Positions 25,264-31,591 of a DNA stretch of 34,866 bases are shown piece by piece (position 1 is the first letter of the stretch; every line of letters starts with the position of its first letter). The position numbers were made by a program, and so were the translations under genes. The notes below the pieces were generated by a model. The model saw only the letters and a list, made by a program, of their open reading frames with translations, ran no database searches and was not told the origin of the DNA. The DNA lies in IMG/VR virus record IMGVR_UViG_3300021957_000145, positions 1 to 34,866 of that record; one strand, 5' to 3'. The stretch comes from a virus.

Positions 25264-25271
25264 TATTTATA
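25264..25271 (-). promoter_or_regulatory. T4-type late promoter
   Basis: Exact TATAAATA on the minus strand between the nuclease gene 25279-25689 and gp25, 19 bases before the gp25 ATG. It would allow gp25-gp6-gp7 to be expressed without the spike genes. Confidence 0.7.
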
Positions 25272-25278
25272 ACGAAAC

Positions 25279-25689
25279 TCAGAGATTAATTAAGGAACGA
25301 TTAGCAATATGTCCCTCTTCAATATCAGATTTTGATTGTCCGTGATATGCAACCGCATGATGATTCTTAATCATCAACTCATTGATTGAGGTATCTGCAA
25401 AGTCAGTTGTTCTCCATAACTCACCAAGGATACGGCCGTATTTACCTTCTGCATCCTTTCTTGTTTTAAGAACAATACCACCCTCATCATCTAACAACTT
25501 AGTAATATAAGCTTTTGCGGCAAGTCCATACTTCTTTTCTTCCAAGTCTCTTGTACGACTTTCTGGTGTGTCAATTCCAAACATACGAATACGTTCTTTC
25601 TTTAACCATACACCAAACCCCAAGTCAATATCTACATCAACTGTATCACCGTCTATTATCTTTACTACCTTACATCTATACTCATACAT
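25279..25689 (-). CDS. Thermonuclease (staphylococcal nuclease family)
   Basis: 136 residues, about the size of mature staphylococcal nuclease (149). Catalytic positions are all present: IIDGDTVDV gives Asp13 and Asp15 (SNase Asp19, Asp21); RIRMFGIDTPE gives Arg35, Asp40, Thr41 and Glu43 with the same numbers as in SNase; GKYGRILGELW gives Arg86 (SNase Arg87). The enzyme should cut DNA and RNA with calcium. There is no signal peptide, so it acts in the infected cell or, if packaged, inside the virion or target. It lies between PAAR and gp25 in the baseplate operon. Possible jobs are host DNA breakdown or a late defence or exclusion function; the sequence does not decide. Confidence 0.92.
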   Translation of the reverse strand: MYEYRCKVVKIIDGDTVDVDIDLGFGVWLKKERIRMFGIDTPESRTRDLEEKKYGLAAKAYITKLLDDEGGIVLKTRKDAEGKYGRILGELWRTTDFADTSINELMIKNHHAVAYHGQSKSDIEEGHIANRSLINL

Positions 25690-25713
25690 TTTTCATTTCC
25701 TATTTCGTTTTTG

Positions 25714-26007
25714 TTATCCTGCTGACACTGTACCAGAGCCAGATGCAGATGCATTTGCCACCCAACTTTCGTGTCCTCCAGTTGCATCACCTTTTCTGTG
25801 TATTGGAATTCCGTTTACACTTACTGTTCCACTACCCGCTGTTGCTGGATCACCACAACTAGTAGTATCCCCAACCCTTACAACTGCAGCACCATCACAA
25901 AAAACATTTGGTGAACCTGTAGCATATGCAGTTTTATGGAATGCGCCAGGTGAAGGACTTAGGTGTCCGACATGACTATCCAAACCAACTCTTGTAACTT
26001 CAGGCAT
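25714..26007 (-). CDS. PAAR-repeat spike-tip protein (gp5.4-like)
   Basis: 97 residues, the size of T4 gp5.4. The PAAR pattern is clear: MPEVTRVGLDSHVGHLSPSP, FHKTAYATGSPNVFCDGAAV, VRVGDTTSCGD, VSVNGIPIHRKGDATGGH. The His and Cys residues in SHVGH, FHK, FCDG, SCGD and GGH include the candidate metal ligands. PAAR proteins cap the spike beta-helix with a sharp metal-bound tip that pierces the outer membrane. It follows 8 bases after the beta-helix spike gene 26016-27806, consistent with a role as its tip. The C-terminus is Ser/Gly/Ala rich. Confidence 0.9.
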   Translation of the reverse strand: MPEVTRVGLDSHVGHLSPSPGAFHKTAYATGSPNVFCDGAAVVRVGDTTSCGDPATAGSGTVSVNGIPIHRKGDATGGHESWVANASASGSGTVSAG

Positions 26008-26015
26008 AATTTCTC

Positions 26016-27806
26016 CTACGCAAGATTATAGAATGTTCCAACATTCTTATATCTACTATGATTCCAAAATGTCATCGACTGTCCTCTATTACTAGATGGA
26101 GTTAATGATAGGTGTATCCAAGGATTACCTGTTCCAGTATTTTTATATTCTAGTAACAATTGATCGTGTGGAACATTCGCACGAATCCAAACCGCAATCT
26201 CATGGTACTCAGATTTTGATGAACCTCTGAACTGCATGTCGCAGGCCATTCCTCTTTCGTGTTGGGACGTTCCTTTAGCGGGACGGAAACCAGATGTTAC
26301 AAACATATTTGGGTATTGTTGTTTGATAGGTTCAAGTGAGTTAACCGCAATGTTCTTCAAGTTATTAATAATCTGTTCTGATGTCAATCCATGTTGCGGG
26401 CGTATCTTGTGTCCGAATGATGCTCGAGAAGAAATCATTCCGAGTGTGAAACTTGGAGACAACTGTAATGAATAATCAATACCATTAGATGGTGTTACTG
26501 TTACCTGTTCGACTCCTTGAACATTCTGATTACCAGCCGCTTCATTGTTTTCATTAGCGTTTGTTCCATCACTAGAACCATGATCTCCAACATCTACTGG
26601 AACTGGTGGAGATGAGAGTACTGTTCTTGCAGCACTGTTCACATTATAATTTCCTTCAAGTCCATTGTAAGAATAGTCGGAGAACTTACTAGGAAGTGCA
26701 GAACCATCTTTGATAGCGGCACGAAGTTCATCTTCTGTTTTCTCAACATCATCATCACCATGAAATCCACCTTCATCAGGCAGTTCAACCAATTCTTTTT
26801 CTGGAAGAACAATTGCTTCTGGTGGTTCTTCAATCTCTTCACCATCAGTATAACTAACTGCGCCTCTAGAATCTTTGAAGATAATATCTTGAGCGGACAA
26901 TGCGGCTGCTGGAGCTCTACTTGTCTTATTAAAATCAATAGTAGAACCAACTAAGTCCATTGCACTTGATGATGTAAGGTTCATAGTTGTGCCTGCATTG
27001 ATATCCATAATCGCATCAGTGATAAGATTTATATCATCACCATACATGAATACGCCATAACCATCGCCAATGAAATCTGTATTACCCTTAATACTCGTTT
27101 TGTAATTACCATCAGCAGCAATATCTAAATTAGCCTGCGTCTGTAGTTTCATATTACTTACTGATGTTGCGGTAATCTCTTGTTGTGCGGTAATCTCTGT
27201 AGACTCATTAGAATACATACGGATGTTTTTGCCTGCATGGAATGTAATGTTTCTTCCTACATTGAAGTTCAAGTCTTCATCTACTTGTGCATTCATAGAA
27301 CCACGAACATATACTTCACTGTCTCCGTCAATGTAAACCTTACAGTCTCCACGAACACGAACACTTTTATTCTGATGAACGATTTCAAAATCTTCACCAA
27401 CTACTTTAGTTACTTTAGTTCCGTCTGGATGAATCTCATAGAAAGTTCCAGAACGATGATACTCATGTATCCGCTCATGGCCTGGCGTATCATCCAGTTC
27501 TTGAATATGTCCACTCTCTGTTTCCTTCACATGATTGAAAGGATACTGGGCATTGAACTTTGTTTCTGGTTCTCCAGTTAAATCATCTACACGTTTTCTT
27601 TTATAGTTGACAACTGGATGTTGTTTACTTAAATCATTTACTGCAAGTCTATTCGTATCAACTTCATTTACTCTACGAGGATAGTATGAACGAGGATCGG
27701 CAAAACCATTCAATGTTTGTTGAGTAGATACTGTAACCTTAATCTCTTCACCAGCTCTTGGTGGTTCATCAAATACAATTTTGTTTTCTTCAATTTTATA
27801 TGACAT
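26016..27806 (-). CDS. Baseplate spike beta-helix protein with C-terminal M15-type peptidase
   Basis: 596 residues. N-terminal 80 residues contain NKIVFDEPPRAGEEIKVTVS. Residues about 95-330 are the gp5C/VgrG-like spike: HIQELDDTPGHERIHEYHRS, GTFYEIHPDGTKVTKVVGED, then repeating strands (VRVRGDCKVYIDGDSEVYVR, NFNVGRNITFHAGKN, DLNLITDAIMDINAGTT). An acidic linker (about 335-375) precedes the C-terminal domain, where TSGFRPAKGTSQHERGMACD and PWIHLSL supply His516, Asp523 and His565, the zinc ligands of the M15/VanY peptidase fold. It would combine the membrane-piercing needle with murein endopeptidase activity. It overlaps the upstream spike gene by one base. T4 gp5 instead uses a glycosidase lysozyme domain. 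Confidence 0.85.
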   Translation of the reverse strand: MSYKIEENKIVFDEPPRAGEEIKVTVSTQQTLNGFADPRSYYPRRVNEVDTNRLAVNDLSKQHPVVNYKRKRVDDLTGEPETKFNAQYPFNHVKETESGHIQELDDTPGHERIHEYHRSGTFYEIHPDGTKVTKVVGEDFEIVHQNKSVRVRGDCKVYIDGDSEVYVRGSMNAQVDEDLNFNVGRNITFHAGKNIRMYSNESTEITAQQEITATSVSNMKLQTQANLDIAADGNYKTSIKGNTDFIGDGYGVFMYGDDINLITDAIMDINAGTTMNLTSSSAMDLVGSTIDFNKTSRAPAAALSAQDIIFKDSRGAVSYTDGEEIEEPPEAIVLPEKELVELPDEGGFHGDDDVEKTEDELRAAIKDGSALPSKFSDYSYNGLEGNYNVNSAARTVLSSPPVPVDVGDHGSSDGTNANENNEAAGNQNVQGVEQVTVTPSNGIDYSLQLSPSFTLGMISSRASFGHKIRPQHGLTSEQIINNLKNIAVNSLEPIKQQYPNMFVTSGFRPAKGTSQHERGMACDMQFRGSSKSEYHEIAVWIRANVPHDQLLLEYKNTGTGNPWIHLSLTPSSNRGQSMTFWNHSRYKNVGTFYNLA

Positions 27807-28894
27807 TATACGACCCCTGATGATGACGATGTATCACTAGTATCTTCTGTTTGAATACCAACTGACTTTGCATAATCGGAAATAGATTGTTGATTATTTT
27901 TAACTTTTGAAGGAACACCTTTGGAGAACTCTTGTGGATAAAAATGGCCAGGATCGTTTGATATATCATTCTTCAATCCTGCTGAAGCCATTGCTGAGCG
28001 TGCAACACCAGTATATGGGTTTGGACTTCTACTACCTGTATCATACTTACCATTAACATATATCACCAAGTCAATTGCAACAGCAAACTCATGGTATGAT
28101 TTACTTGCCGCTTTTACGCCTCTAGATTTAATTGCTCTCTGCATTGCTGGAGTTCTGAAACCACCTTCTGCGCCGATGGTTGCATCATATCCTTCGTTCT
28201 GTGAAATAATATTAATGATACCTTGTGCAAATCTATTACGAACCCAAGGCAATAATTGATTTAACATTTTAGCAGTTTGTGCGCCTTTCCTAGACCCAAC
28301 TCCATCAAAGTCTTCAGCAGTCCACGTTCTTCCCCAAGAATAATCAGGAGCATCAACTTCAGTATTCGAATATGATTCGGGTGGTTTGTTTGTAGGCCTA
28401 TCAGACTGTCCGTCTTTTGTTACGAGAACAGTTGCGTCTGTAGTTTCGAATGGAGTTGCAAATTCTGTTGTAGTACCATCTGCAATGATAGTTACTGTTT
28501 CCAACCTATCAGTTTCTTTTGTTGTCTCTGGTGAGAAGTCAAAAGGCGCTCCACCTTGTGGTGCAGATGCGGAGGTATTATTGCCAGGAATTGTTCCTAA
28601 CACCATTGGTTCTTGCATATAATCTGGGTCACGCCAGAAACCTACACACCATGTACCTTCGATTGGGCCAGTGGGCGAACTACCCACACCACCAGAAGAT
28701 GCAGAGTTAGCGGGTTGCATACACAATGCCCAAGGTAAGTCAACTGTTGGTAGTTTAGTTTTATCTTCTGTATGATATCCAAAGATACGACAACGAACTC
28801 TTCCTAATGACATAGGGTCGCCTCTATCTTCTACCACACCGATCCACCAAACAAAACCATCACGGCCAGTAAAATAAGAAAGTTGTTGTTCCAT
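27806..28894 (-). CDS. gp5: Baseplate hub gp5-like: OB-fold plus M15-type peptidase
   Basis: 362 residues from the ATG at 28894. Residues 1-105 form the gp5 N-terminal OB-fold domain: FTGRDGFVWWIGVVEDRGDP, LGRVRCRIFGYHTEDKT, LPWALCMQP, GTWCVGFWRDPDYMQEPMVL. Residues about 200-325 are an M15-type peptidase: GFRTPAMQRAIKSRG, SYHEFAVAIDL (His268, Asp275), DPGHFYP (His317). The tail is a Ser-rich linker. It belongs to the central hub that holds the spike; the next gene supplies the beta-helix. The start at 28894 is chosen because AGGAG precedes it by 8 bases and a late promoter lies 20 bases upstream; the longer frame up to 28963 would overlap that promoter. The Gly of the usual HxxGxAxD motif is Ala here. 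Confidence 0.85.
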   Translation of the reverse strand: MEQQLSYFTGRDGFVWWIGVVEDRGDPMSLGRVRCRIFGYHTEDKTKLPTVDLPWALCMQPANSASSGGVGSSPTGPIEGTWCVGFWRDPDYMQEPMVLGTIPGNNTSASAPQGGAPFDFSPETTKETDRLETVTIIADGTTTEFATPFETTDATVLVTKDGQSDRPTNKPPESYSNTEVDAPDYSWGRTWTAEDFDGVGSRKGAQTAKMLNQLLPWVRNRFAQGIINIISQNEGYDATIGAEGGFRTPAMQRAIKSRGVKAASKSYHEFAVAIDLVIYVNGKYDTGSRSPNPYTGVARSAMASAGLKNDISNDPGHFYPQEFSKGVPSKVKNNQQSISDYAKSVGIQTEDTSDTSSSSGVV

Positions 28895-28913
28895 TAATAA
28901 ATTCTCCTGTATG

Positions 28914-28921
28914 TATTTATA
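28914..28921 (-). promoter_or_regulatory. T4-type late promoter at head of baseplate operon
   Basis: Exact TATAAATA on the minus strand, 20 bases before the gp5-like ATG at 28894. It is the rightmost late element seen and would start the whole leftward baseplate transcript. Confidence 0.75.
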
Positions 28922-28984
28922 CAGAAAACACAGAAGCGTGTGTGTGATACTGAAGACACACATTTATAATAATATAGTTATGGC

Positions 28985-29013
28985 TTGACAAATAATGGAA
29001 TGTATAATATAAG
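28985..29013 (+). promoter_or_regulatory. Sigma-70-like promoter of the plus-strand unit
   Basis: TTGACA at 28985-28990, then 17 bases, then TATAAG at 29008-29013; an overlapping TATAAT at 29003 would have only a 12-base spacer. TATAAGTA at 29008-29015 is also one base from the late consensus, so late use is possible. The expected leader is about 40 bases to the ATG at 29058, with AAGGA in it. Confidence 0.7.
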
Positions 29014-29057
29014 TAAAGGGTGATGTCAAATCACAGATATAAAAGGAATTTCTAAAA

Positions 29058-29438
29058 ATGAAAACATCAATCTTAGCTGCAGCAGTAGTTGTTGCAGGCA
29101 CACCCCTATTAGCTGAAGACGGTTTAAACTTCGGCGGTGAAGTAAAATCACTTTACAATGTAGACAAGTCAACAACTTCAGTAACAGTTAAACCATCTGC
29201 AACATATGGCATTGGTAAAACAGAACTAGAAGTAAGTTCAGTAATCTCTGCATTTGATTCTACTGCAGCAGACAACATGACATTGTTCAACACATTGGAA
29301 AAAGGTTCACGCCCAACTATTGACCTTTCTGCAACATACAACTGGACAGACTCTTTGGAACTAGAAGCAAAATCTTCTTGGGACGTAGATGCAGCTGCTC
29401 GTGGCGATATCACAATCGGCGCTACATTTAACTTCTAA
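29058..29438 (+). CDS. Small secreted outer-membrane beta-barrel-like protein (126 aa)
   Basis: 126 residues with a clear Sec signal peptide (MKTSILAAAVVVAGTPLLA, cut before EDG). The mature 107 residues are built of alternating amphipathic strands (GEVKSLYNVDKST, SVTVKPSATYGIG, TELEVSSVISAF, TIDLSATYNWTDS, LELEAKSSWDVD) and end ITIGATFNF. The terminal Phe after alternating hydrophobics is the insertion signal of outer-membrane barrel proteins. It is too short for a full porin, perhaps a four- to eight-strand barrel or an oligomer. It is on the strand opposite to the genes on both sides, with its own promoter and terminator. Phage outer-membrane proteins such as lambda Lom alter the infected surface; superinfection exclusion is a reasonable but unproven guess. 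No closer family recognised. Confidence 0.8.
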   Translation: MKTSILAAAVVVAGTPLLAEDGLNFGGEVKSLYNVDKSTTSVTVKPSATYGIGKTELEVSSVISAFDSTAADNMTLFNTLEKGSRPTIDLSATYNWTDSLELEAKSSWDVDAAARGDITIGATFNF

Positions 29439-29536
29439 TGAATCCTCAAGTCCGAACAGTTATCCTTATGTGGATGGTAATAGTACTACTACACTTCGTA
29501 GTGATACCTGTTTGGATGTGGAGTTTAGGATTATAA
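29438..29536 (+). CDS. Small single-span membrane peptide (32 aa), coupled to upstream gene
   Basis: 32 residues: MNPQVRTVIL followed by a hydrophobic run MWMVIVLLHFVVIPVWMW and a short tail SLGL. Its ATG overlaps the stop codon of the barrel-like gene by one base (TAATG), so it is probably translated by coupling. One membrane span from about residue 7 to 30 with Arg6 at the N-terminal side. The bidirectional terminator begins at its stop codon, so the unit holds exactly these two genes. It could be a membrane partner of the barrel protein, an exclusion or lysis-timing peptide. Too short for certainty, but the overlap and terminator position support it. Confidence 0.6.
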   Translation: MNPQVRTVILMWMVIVLLHFVVIPVWMWSLGL

Positions 29537-29568
29537 AAAAAAGAGGCGAGCAAAAACCCGCCTCTTTT
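29535..29568. terminator. Bidirectional intrinsic terminator
   Basis: AAAAGAGGCG (29539-29548) pairs with CGCCTCTTTT (29559-29568) over a 10-base loop. A T run follows on the plus strand and eight T on the minus strand, so it can stop both the plus-strand unit and the converging minus-strand unit ending at 29589. Confidence 0.9.
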
Positions 29569-29588
29569 AAAATGGAAAAGACTATAGA

Positions 29589-29891
29589 TTAAACTGTATC
29601 AGTCAATTCCTTCACACTCTGGATTGTTTCCAGAACATCATCATAAATCATAAACCCTCTAACGGTATCATCCTTTGATGTTATTGGTGGTATTGATTTA
29701 GGTTCACCATTCTTCATCAACATGATCTCAAAGAGACCTTGCTTACCGCCGTAAGAACCATTGTGCCTTACGATACTCAAACTATATCCGTTATCAAATC
29801 CTATAGTACCAGCGTACTCGCTTCCTTGAAGAACAGGACTAGTAAACAACAAACCTTCAGATAGTTTAAACTCTTCTACATCTTCGAACAT
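29589..29891 (-). CDS. Hypothetical protein (100 aa)
   Basis: 100 residues, not recognised. MFEDVEEFKLSEGLLF, then GSEYAGTIGFDNGYSLSIVR, HNGSYGGKQGLFEIMLMKNG, DDTVRGFMIYDDVLETIQSV. It looks like a compact alpha/beta domain with a central antiparallel sheet and a C-terminal helix, soluble, no signal peptide, mildly acidic. The pattern 'GLFEIMLMKNG' resembles small early-region proteins of T4-like phages, but no function can be given. It is the last gene of the minus-strand unit started by the promoter at 30410-30438 and is stopped by the terminator at 29535-29568. Confidence 0.65.
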   Translation of the reverse strand: MFEDVEEFKLSEGLLFTSPVLQGSEYAGTIGFDNGYSLSIVRHNGSYGGKQGLFEIMLMKNGEPKSIPPITSKDDTVRGFMIYDDVLETIQSVKELTDTV

Positions 29892-29928
29892 TTCTCTGCA
29901 CCCTTTGACCGCTTGACCCGCTTTTTTA

Positions 29929-30201
29929 CTACTGACACACTACTCTGGGAGTACGAGACCCATCAGAGTGATATACGAACTTAGACCAACACTGAGCAGT
30001 TCCGCCTTGTGCGATATTACCAGTGTGTATTGTCAGATTGTTATTCGTATACGTCTGTGTACTATTCTGATTAAGTATCTGCGTAAGTATGTGTTGTATC
30101 ACAACTTGCTTCATAACATTCGTGTTTGACACATTATCAAAGGCCTGAGCCTGTGAACCGAATGCACATACCATCGCTACTGTCATTAACATCTTTTTCA
30201 T
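29929..30201 (-). CDS. Small secreted protein, Asn/Thr-rich (90 aa)
   Basis: 90 residues with a strong signal peptide (MKKMLMTVAMVCAFGSQAQA, cut before FDN), giving a 70-residue mature protein. The mature part holds VMKQVVIQHILTQILNQNST, QTYTNNNLTIHTGNIAQGGT, AQCWSKFVYHSDGSRTPRVV and ends CQ. Its two Cys residues could form a disulfide in the periplasm. Family not recognised. A phage protein sent to the periplasm from an early-type promoter suggests a role in exclusion, lysis control or envelope change. It lies one base after the small gene 30203-30379 and 37 bases before 29589-29891. Confidence 0.7.
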   Translation of the reverse strand: MKKMLMTVAMVCAFGSQAQAFDNVSNTNVMKQVVIQHILTQILNQNSTQTYTNNNLTIHTGNIAQGGTAQCWSKFVYHSDGSRTPRVVCQ

Positions 30202-30202
30202 A

Positions 30203-30379
30203 TTACGCTCCTTCTCTAATTAGTATTCTGCCCAAGTCTACATCCTCAAAGACTTTATCCAAAGCCTGCATGATCCATTCTTGCTTATTCTTCTTAGCCT
30301 CATCGTATGCATTCTGAACTGCATCCAACTCATCCATAGAGATAACCTTTACCTTTGTCTTTATATATGCATATGTCAT
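30203..30379 (-). CDS. Hypothetical small protein (58 aa)
   Basis: 58 residues: MTYAYIKTKVKVISMDELDA, VQNAYDEAKKNKQEWIMQAL, DKVFEDVDLGRILIREGA. It looks like one strand followed by a long charged helix. Not recognised. First gene after the sigma-70-type promoter at 30410-30438, with AAAGGA before the ATG at 30379. Its stop is one base from the ATG of the secreted-protein gene 29929-30201, so they are likely co-expressed. Function unknown. Confidence 0.6.
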   Translation of the reverse strand: MTYAYIKTKVKVISMDELDAVQNAYDEAKKNKQEWIMQALDKVFEDVDLGRILIREGA

Positions 30380-30409
30380 ACTGATTCCTTTTCTCTAACT
30401 TACCCTTAC

Positions 30410-30438
30410 ATTATACATGTAATCATAACAAGAGTCAA
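30410..30438 (-). promoter_or_regulatory. Sigma-70-type early promoter
   Basis: On the minus strand TTGACT (30438-30433), 17 bases, TATAAT (30415-30410). It drives 30203-30379, 29929-30201 and 29589-29891. Only the last -35 base departs from consensus. Confidence 0.85.
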
Positions 30439-30462
30439 GCATTAAATATGTAATAGAATCAA

Positions 30463-30795
30463 TCACTTAGAAAATAAATTACTATACTTGTGTAACTTAT
30501 CTCTCTTATTATTAACTTGAACGCCTATCTGAATAGGATCTATACCTAAGTGATTCGCAGTAAGGTTAATCATACACTGTAGATCACCTAACTCCTTTGC
30601 TAACTTCTCAGTATCATTCTCAGGAAAACGAATCAGTTTAGACGCCTCTTGCGCCACCTCTGCACACTCTTCCATGAGAATCACTAGGACTTCCATTTTT
30701 TTATCTAAGTAGTGCTTTTGATTCTCGCTCAGTTTTGAGGGGGGGCTTTCTGAGAATGCATCTATATCATCTTGACTAATCATTGGGTTCATCAT
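30463..30795 (-). CDS. mazG: MazG-like nucleotide pyrophosphohydrolase
   Basis: 110 residues, typical for single-domain phage MazG-like proteins. The metal-binding motif is present: ILMEECAEVAQEASKLIRF gives Glu42, Glu43 and Glu46, and AKELGDLQCMINLTA gives Glu68 and Asp71, the EExxE...ExxD pattern of the all-alpha NTP-PPase fold. It should hydrolyse (d)NTPs or a related nucleotide to the monophosphate and pyrophosphate. Phage MazG proteins are discussed in pool cleaning and in changing the host's growth state; which applies here is not shown. It has its own promoter at 30908-30936 with a long leader of about 105 bases. Two adjacent ATG codons could serve as start. Confidence 0.85.
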   Translation of the reverse strand: MMNPMISQDDIDAFSESPPSKLSENQKHYLDKKMEVLVILMEECAEVAQEASKLIRFPENDTEKLAKELGDLQCMINLTANHLGIDPIQIGVQVNNKRDKLHKYSNLFSK

Positions 30796-30907
30796 TTCTC
30801 TGAGGAAGGTATTGAATAACTCTTTGCATTACGGAATATCTTTCTGTATCTTTATTGCATTTATAGATTACTTTTTCCCGGCCAGTTCTAGGGGGGGTAT
30901 CCGAATC

Positions 30908-30936
30908 ATTATACCACACCCTCTGAGGAATGTCAA
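30908..30936 (-). promoter_or_regulatory. Sigma-70 consensus promoter upstream of mazG
   Basis: On the minus strand TTGACA (30936-30931), 17 bases, TATAAT (30913-30908), perfect consensus. The surrounding 39 bases (30908-30946) match 32306-32344 in inverted orientation at 34 of 39 positions, including the GATTCGCTC before the -35 and GTGTGG before the -10. Confidence 0.9.
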
Positions 30937-30943
30937 GAGCGAA

Positions 30944-31183
30944 TCAGAAGTTCTCTACCTGTCCCTCTTGTCCACGCATCTCTAAGATAACGAATGGCAC
31001 TTTAAGTGATTCGGTAACTGTCGCTGCCCACTTACATGCATCATCCCATGATACAAAGTTCATCTTCTCTGTAATGGTCAGGCCCTCTGCGATGCCTTCC
31101 AGTACATACTTGTCAAACTCTACTTGGTATCCCATACCTAAGTAATCTTTCTTTAATGTCTCAAGCATCTTAATTGTATCCAT
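30944..31183 (-). CDS. Hypothetical protein (79 aa)
   Basis: 79 residues, not recognised: MDTIKMLETLKKDYLGMGYQ, VEFDKYVLEGIAEGLTITEK, MNFVSWDDACKWAATVTESL, KVPFVILEMRGQEGQVENF. Mixed helix and strand, acidic, soluble. The VSWDDACKWAxxVTESLxVPFxILEM part suggests a small alpha/beta fold. It is the sole gene of its transcript, 28 bases after a perfect sigma-70 promoter (31212-31240), so it is likely made early and strongly. Its stop lies just beside the next promoter. Function unknown. Confidence 0.7.
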   Translation of the reverse strand: MDTIKMLETLKKDYLGMGYQVEFDKYVLEGIAEGLTITEKMNFVSWDDACKWAATVTESLKVPFVILEMRGQEGQVENF

Positions 31184-31211
31184 AACGAATCACCTTTCTT
31201 ATTATACTACT

Positions 31212-31240
31212 ATTATACCATAGGTTATTGTTCGTGTCAA
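31212..31240 (-). promoter_or_regulatory. Sigma-70 consensus promoter
   Basis: On the minus strand TTGACA (31240-31235), 17 bases, TATAAT (31217-31212). It lies just upstream of 30944-31183. Confidence 0.9.
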
Positions 31241-31244
31241 GGCC

Positions 31245-31511
31245 TTAATTGATAGACATACCACGTAGCAACCTCTGTATATCAGTGTCTTTGAAGTCTC
31301 CTTTAGAACACCAGTTACGCATTGCAGAACACTCTGTCTGATTCGTTAAGCAGGCCTCATATAGAGGGCATGTATCACAGGGACACTCTTTCTTATTCTC
31401 AGGCCCTAAGTGTACCTCAGTAGTATTGTATATTGGTTCAGAGCCTGTATCGTCTTCGTACTTAGTACCAACACCCATATAAGCTTCAGCATCCATCCAA
31501 ATGTTATCCAT
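31245..31511 (-). CDS. Cys-rich small protein, likely metal-binding (88 aa)
   Basis: 88 residues. The second half has six Cys (43, 45, 48, 54, 61, 68) in KKECPCDTCPLYEACLTNQ, TECSAMRNWCSKGDFKDTDI, spacing C-x-C-x2-C-x5-C-x6-C-x6-C, followed by QRLLRGMSIN. Such a set suggests a zinc or iron-sulphur site. Similar Cys-rich proteins ending in a 'RNWxxxGDFxDxDIxRLLR' helix occur among early genes of marine T4-like phages, without known role as far as I know. The N-terminal part is acidic. Its own promoter is at 31557-31585. Possibly a transcription-modulating or host-takeover factor, by analogy only. Confidence 0.7.
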   Translation of the reverse strand: MDNIWMDAEAYMGVGTKYEDDTGSEPIYNTTEVHLGPENKKECPCDTCPLYEACLTNQTECSAMRNWCSKGDFKDTDIQRLLRGMSIN

Positions 31512-31556
31512 AATATATCCTCTTGTTATTAATCATTCTCAACCCTTACATAGCAT

Positions 31557-31585
31557 ATTATACTGTATGTCAAGAGCTTTGTCAA
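31557..31585 (-). promoter_or_regulatory. Sigma-70 consensus promoter
   Basis: On the minus strand TTGACA (31585-31580), 17 bases, TATAAT (31562-31557). A second TTGACA lies inside the spacer, only 5 bases from the -10, and is not correctly spaced. It drives 31245-31511. Confidence 0.88.
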
Positions 31586-31591
31586 GTCTTT

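Noticed and set aside
28895-28963. N-terminal extension of the gp5-like frame to an ATG at 28963, giving a hydrophobic start
   Set aside because: The late promoter at 28914-28921 and the AGGAG before 28894 show that translation starts at 28894; the extra residues come from the promoter region.
30126-30317. 63-residue plus-strand open frame
   Set aside because: Antisense to the secreted-protein gene and 30203-30379, with no start site or promoter.
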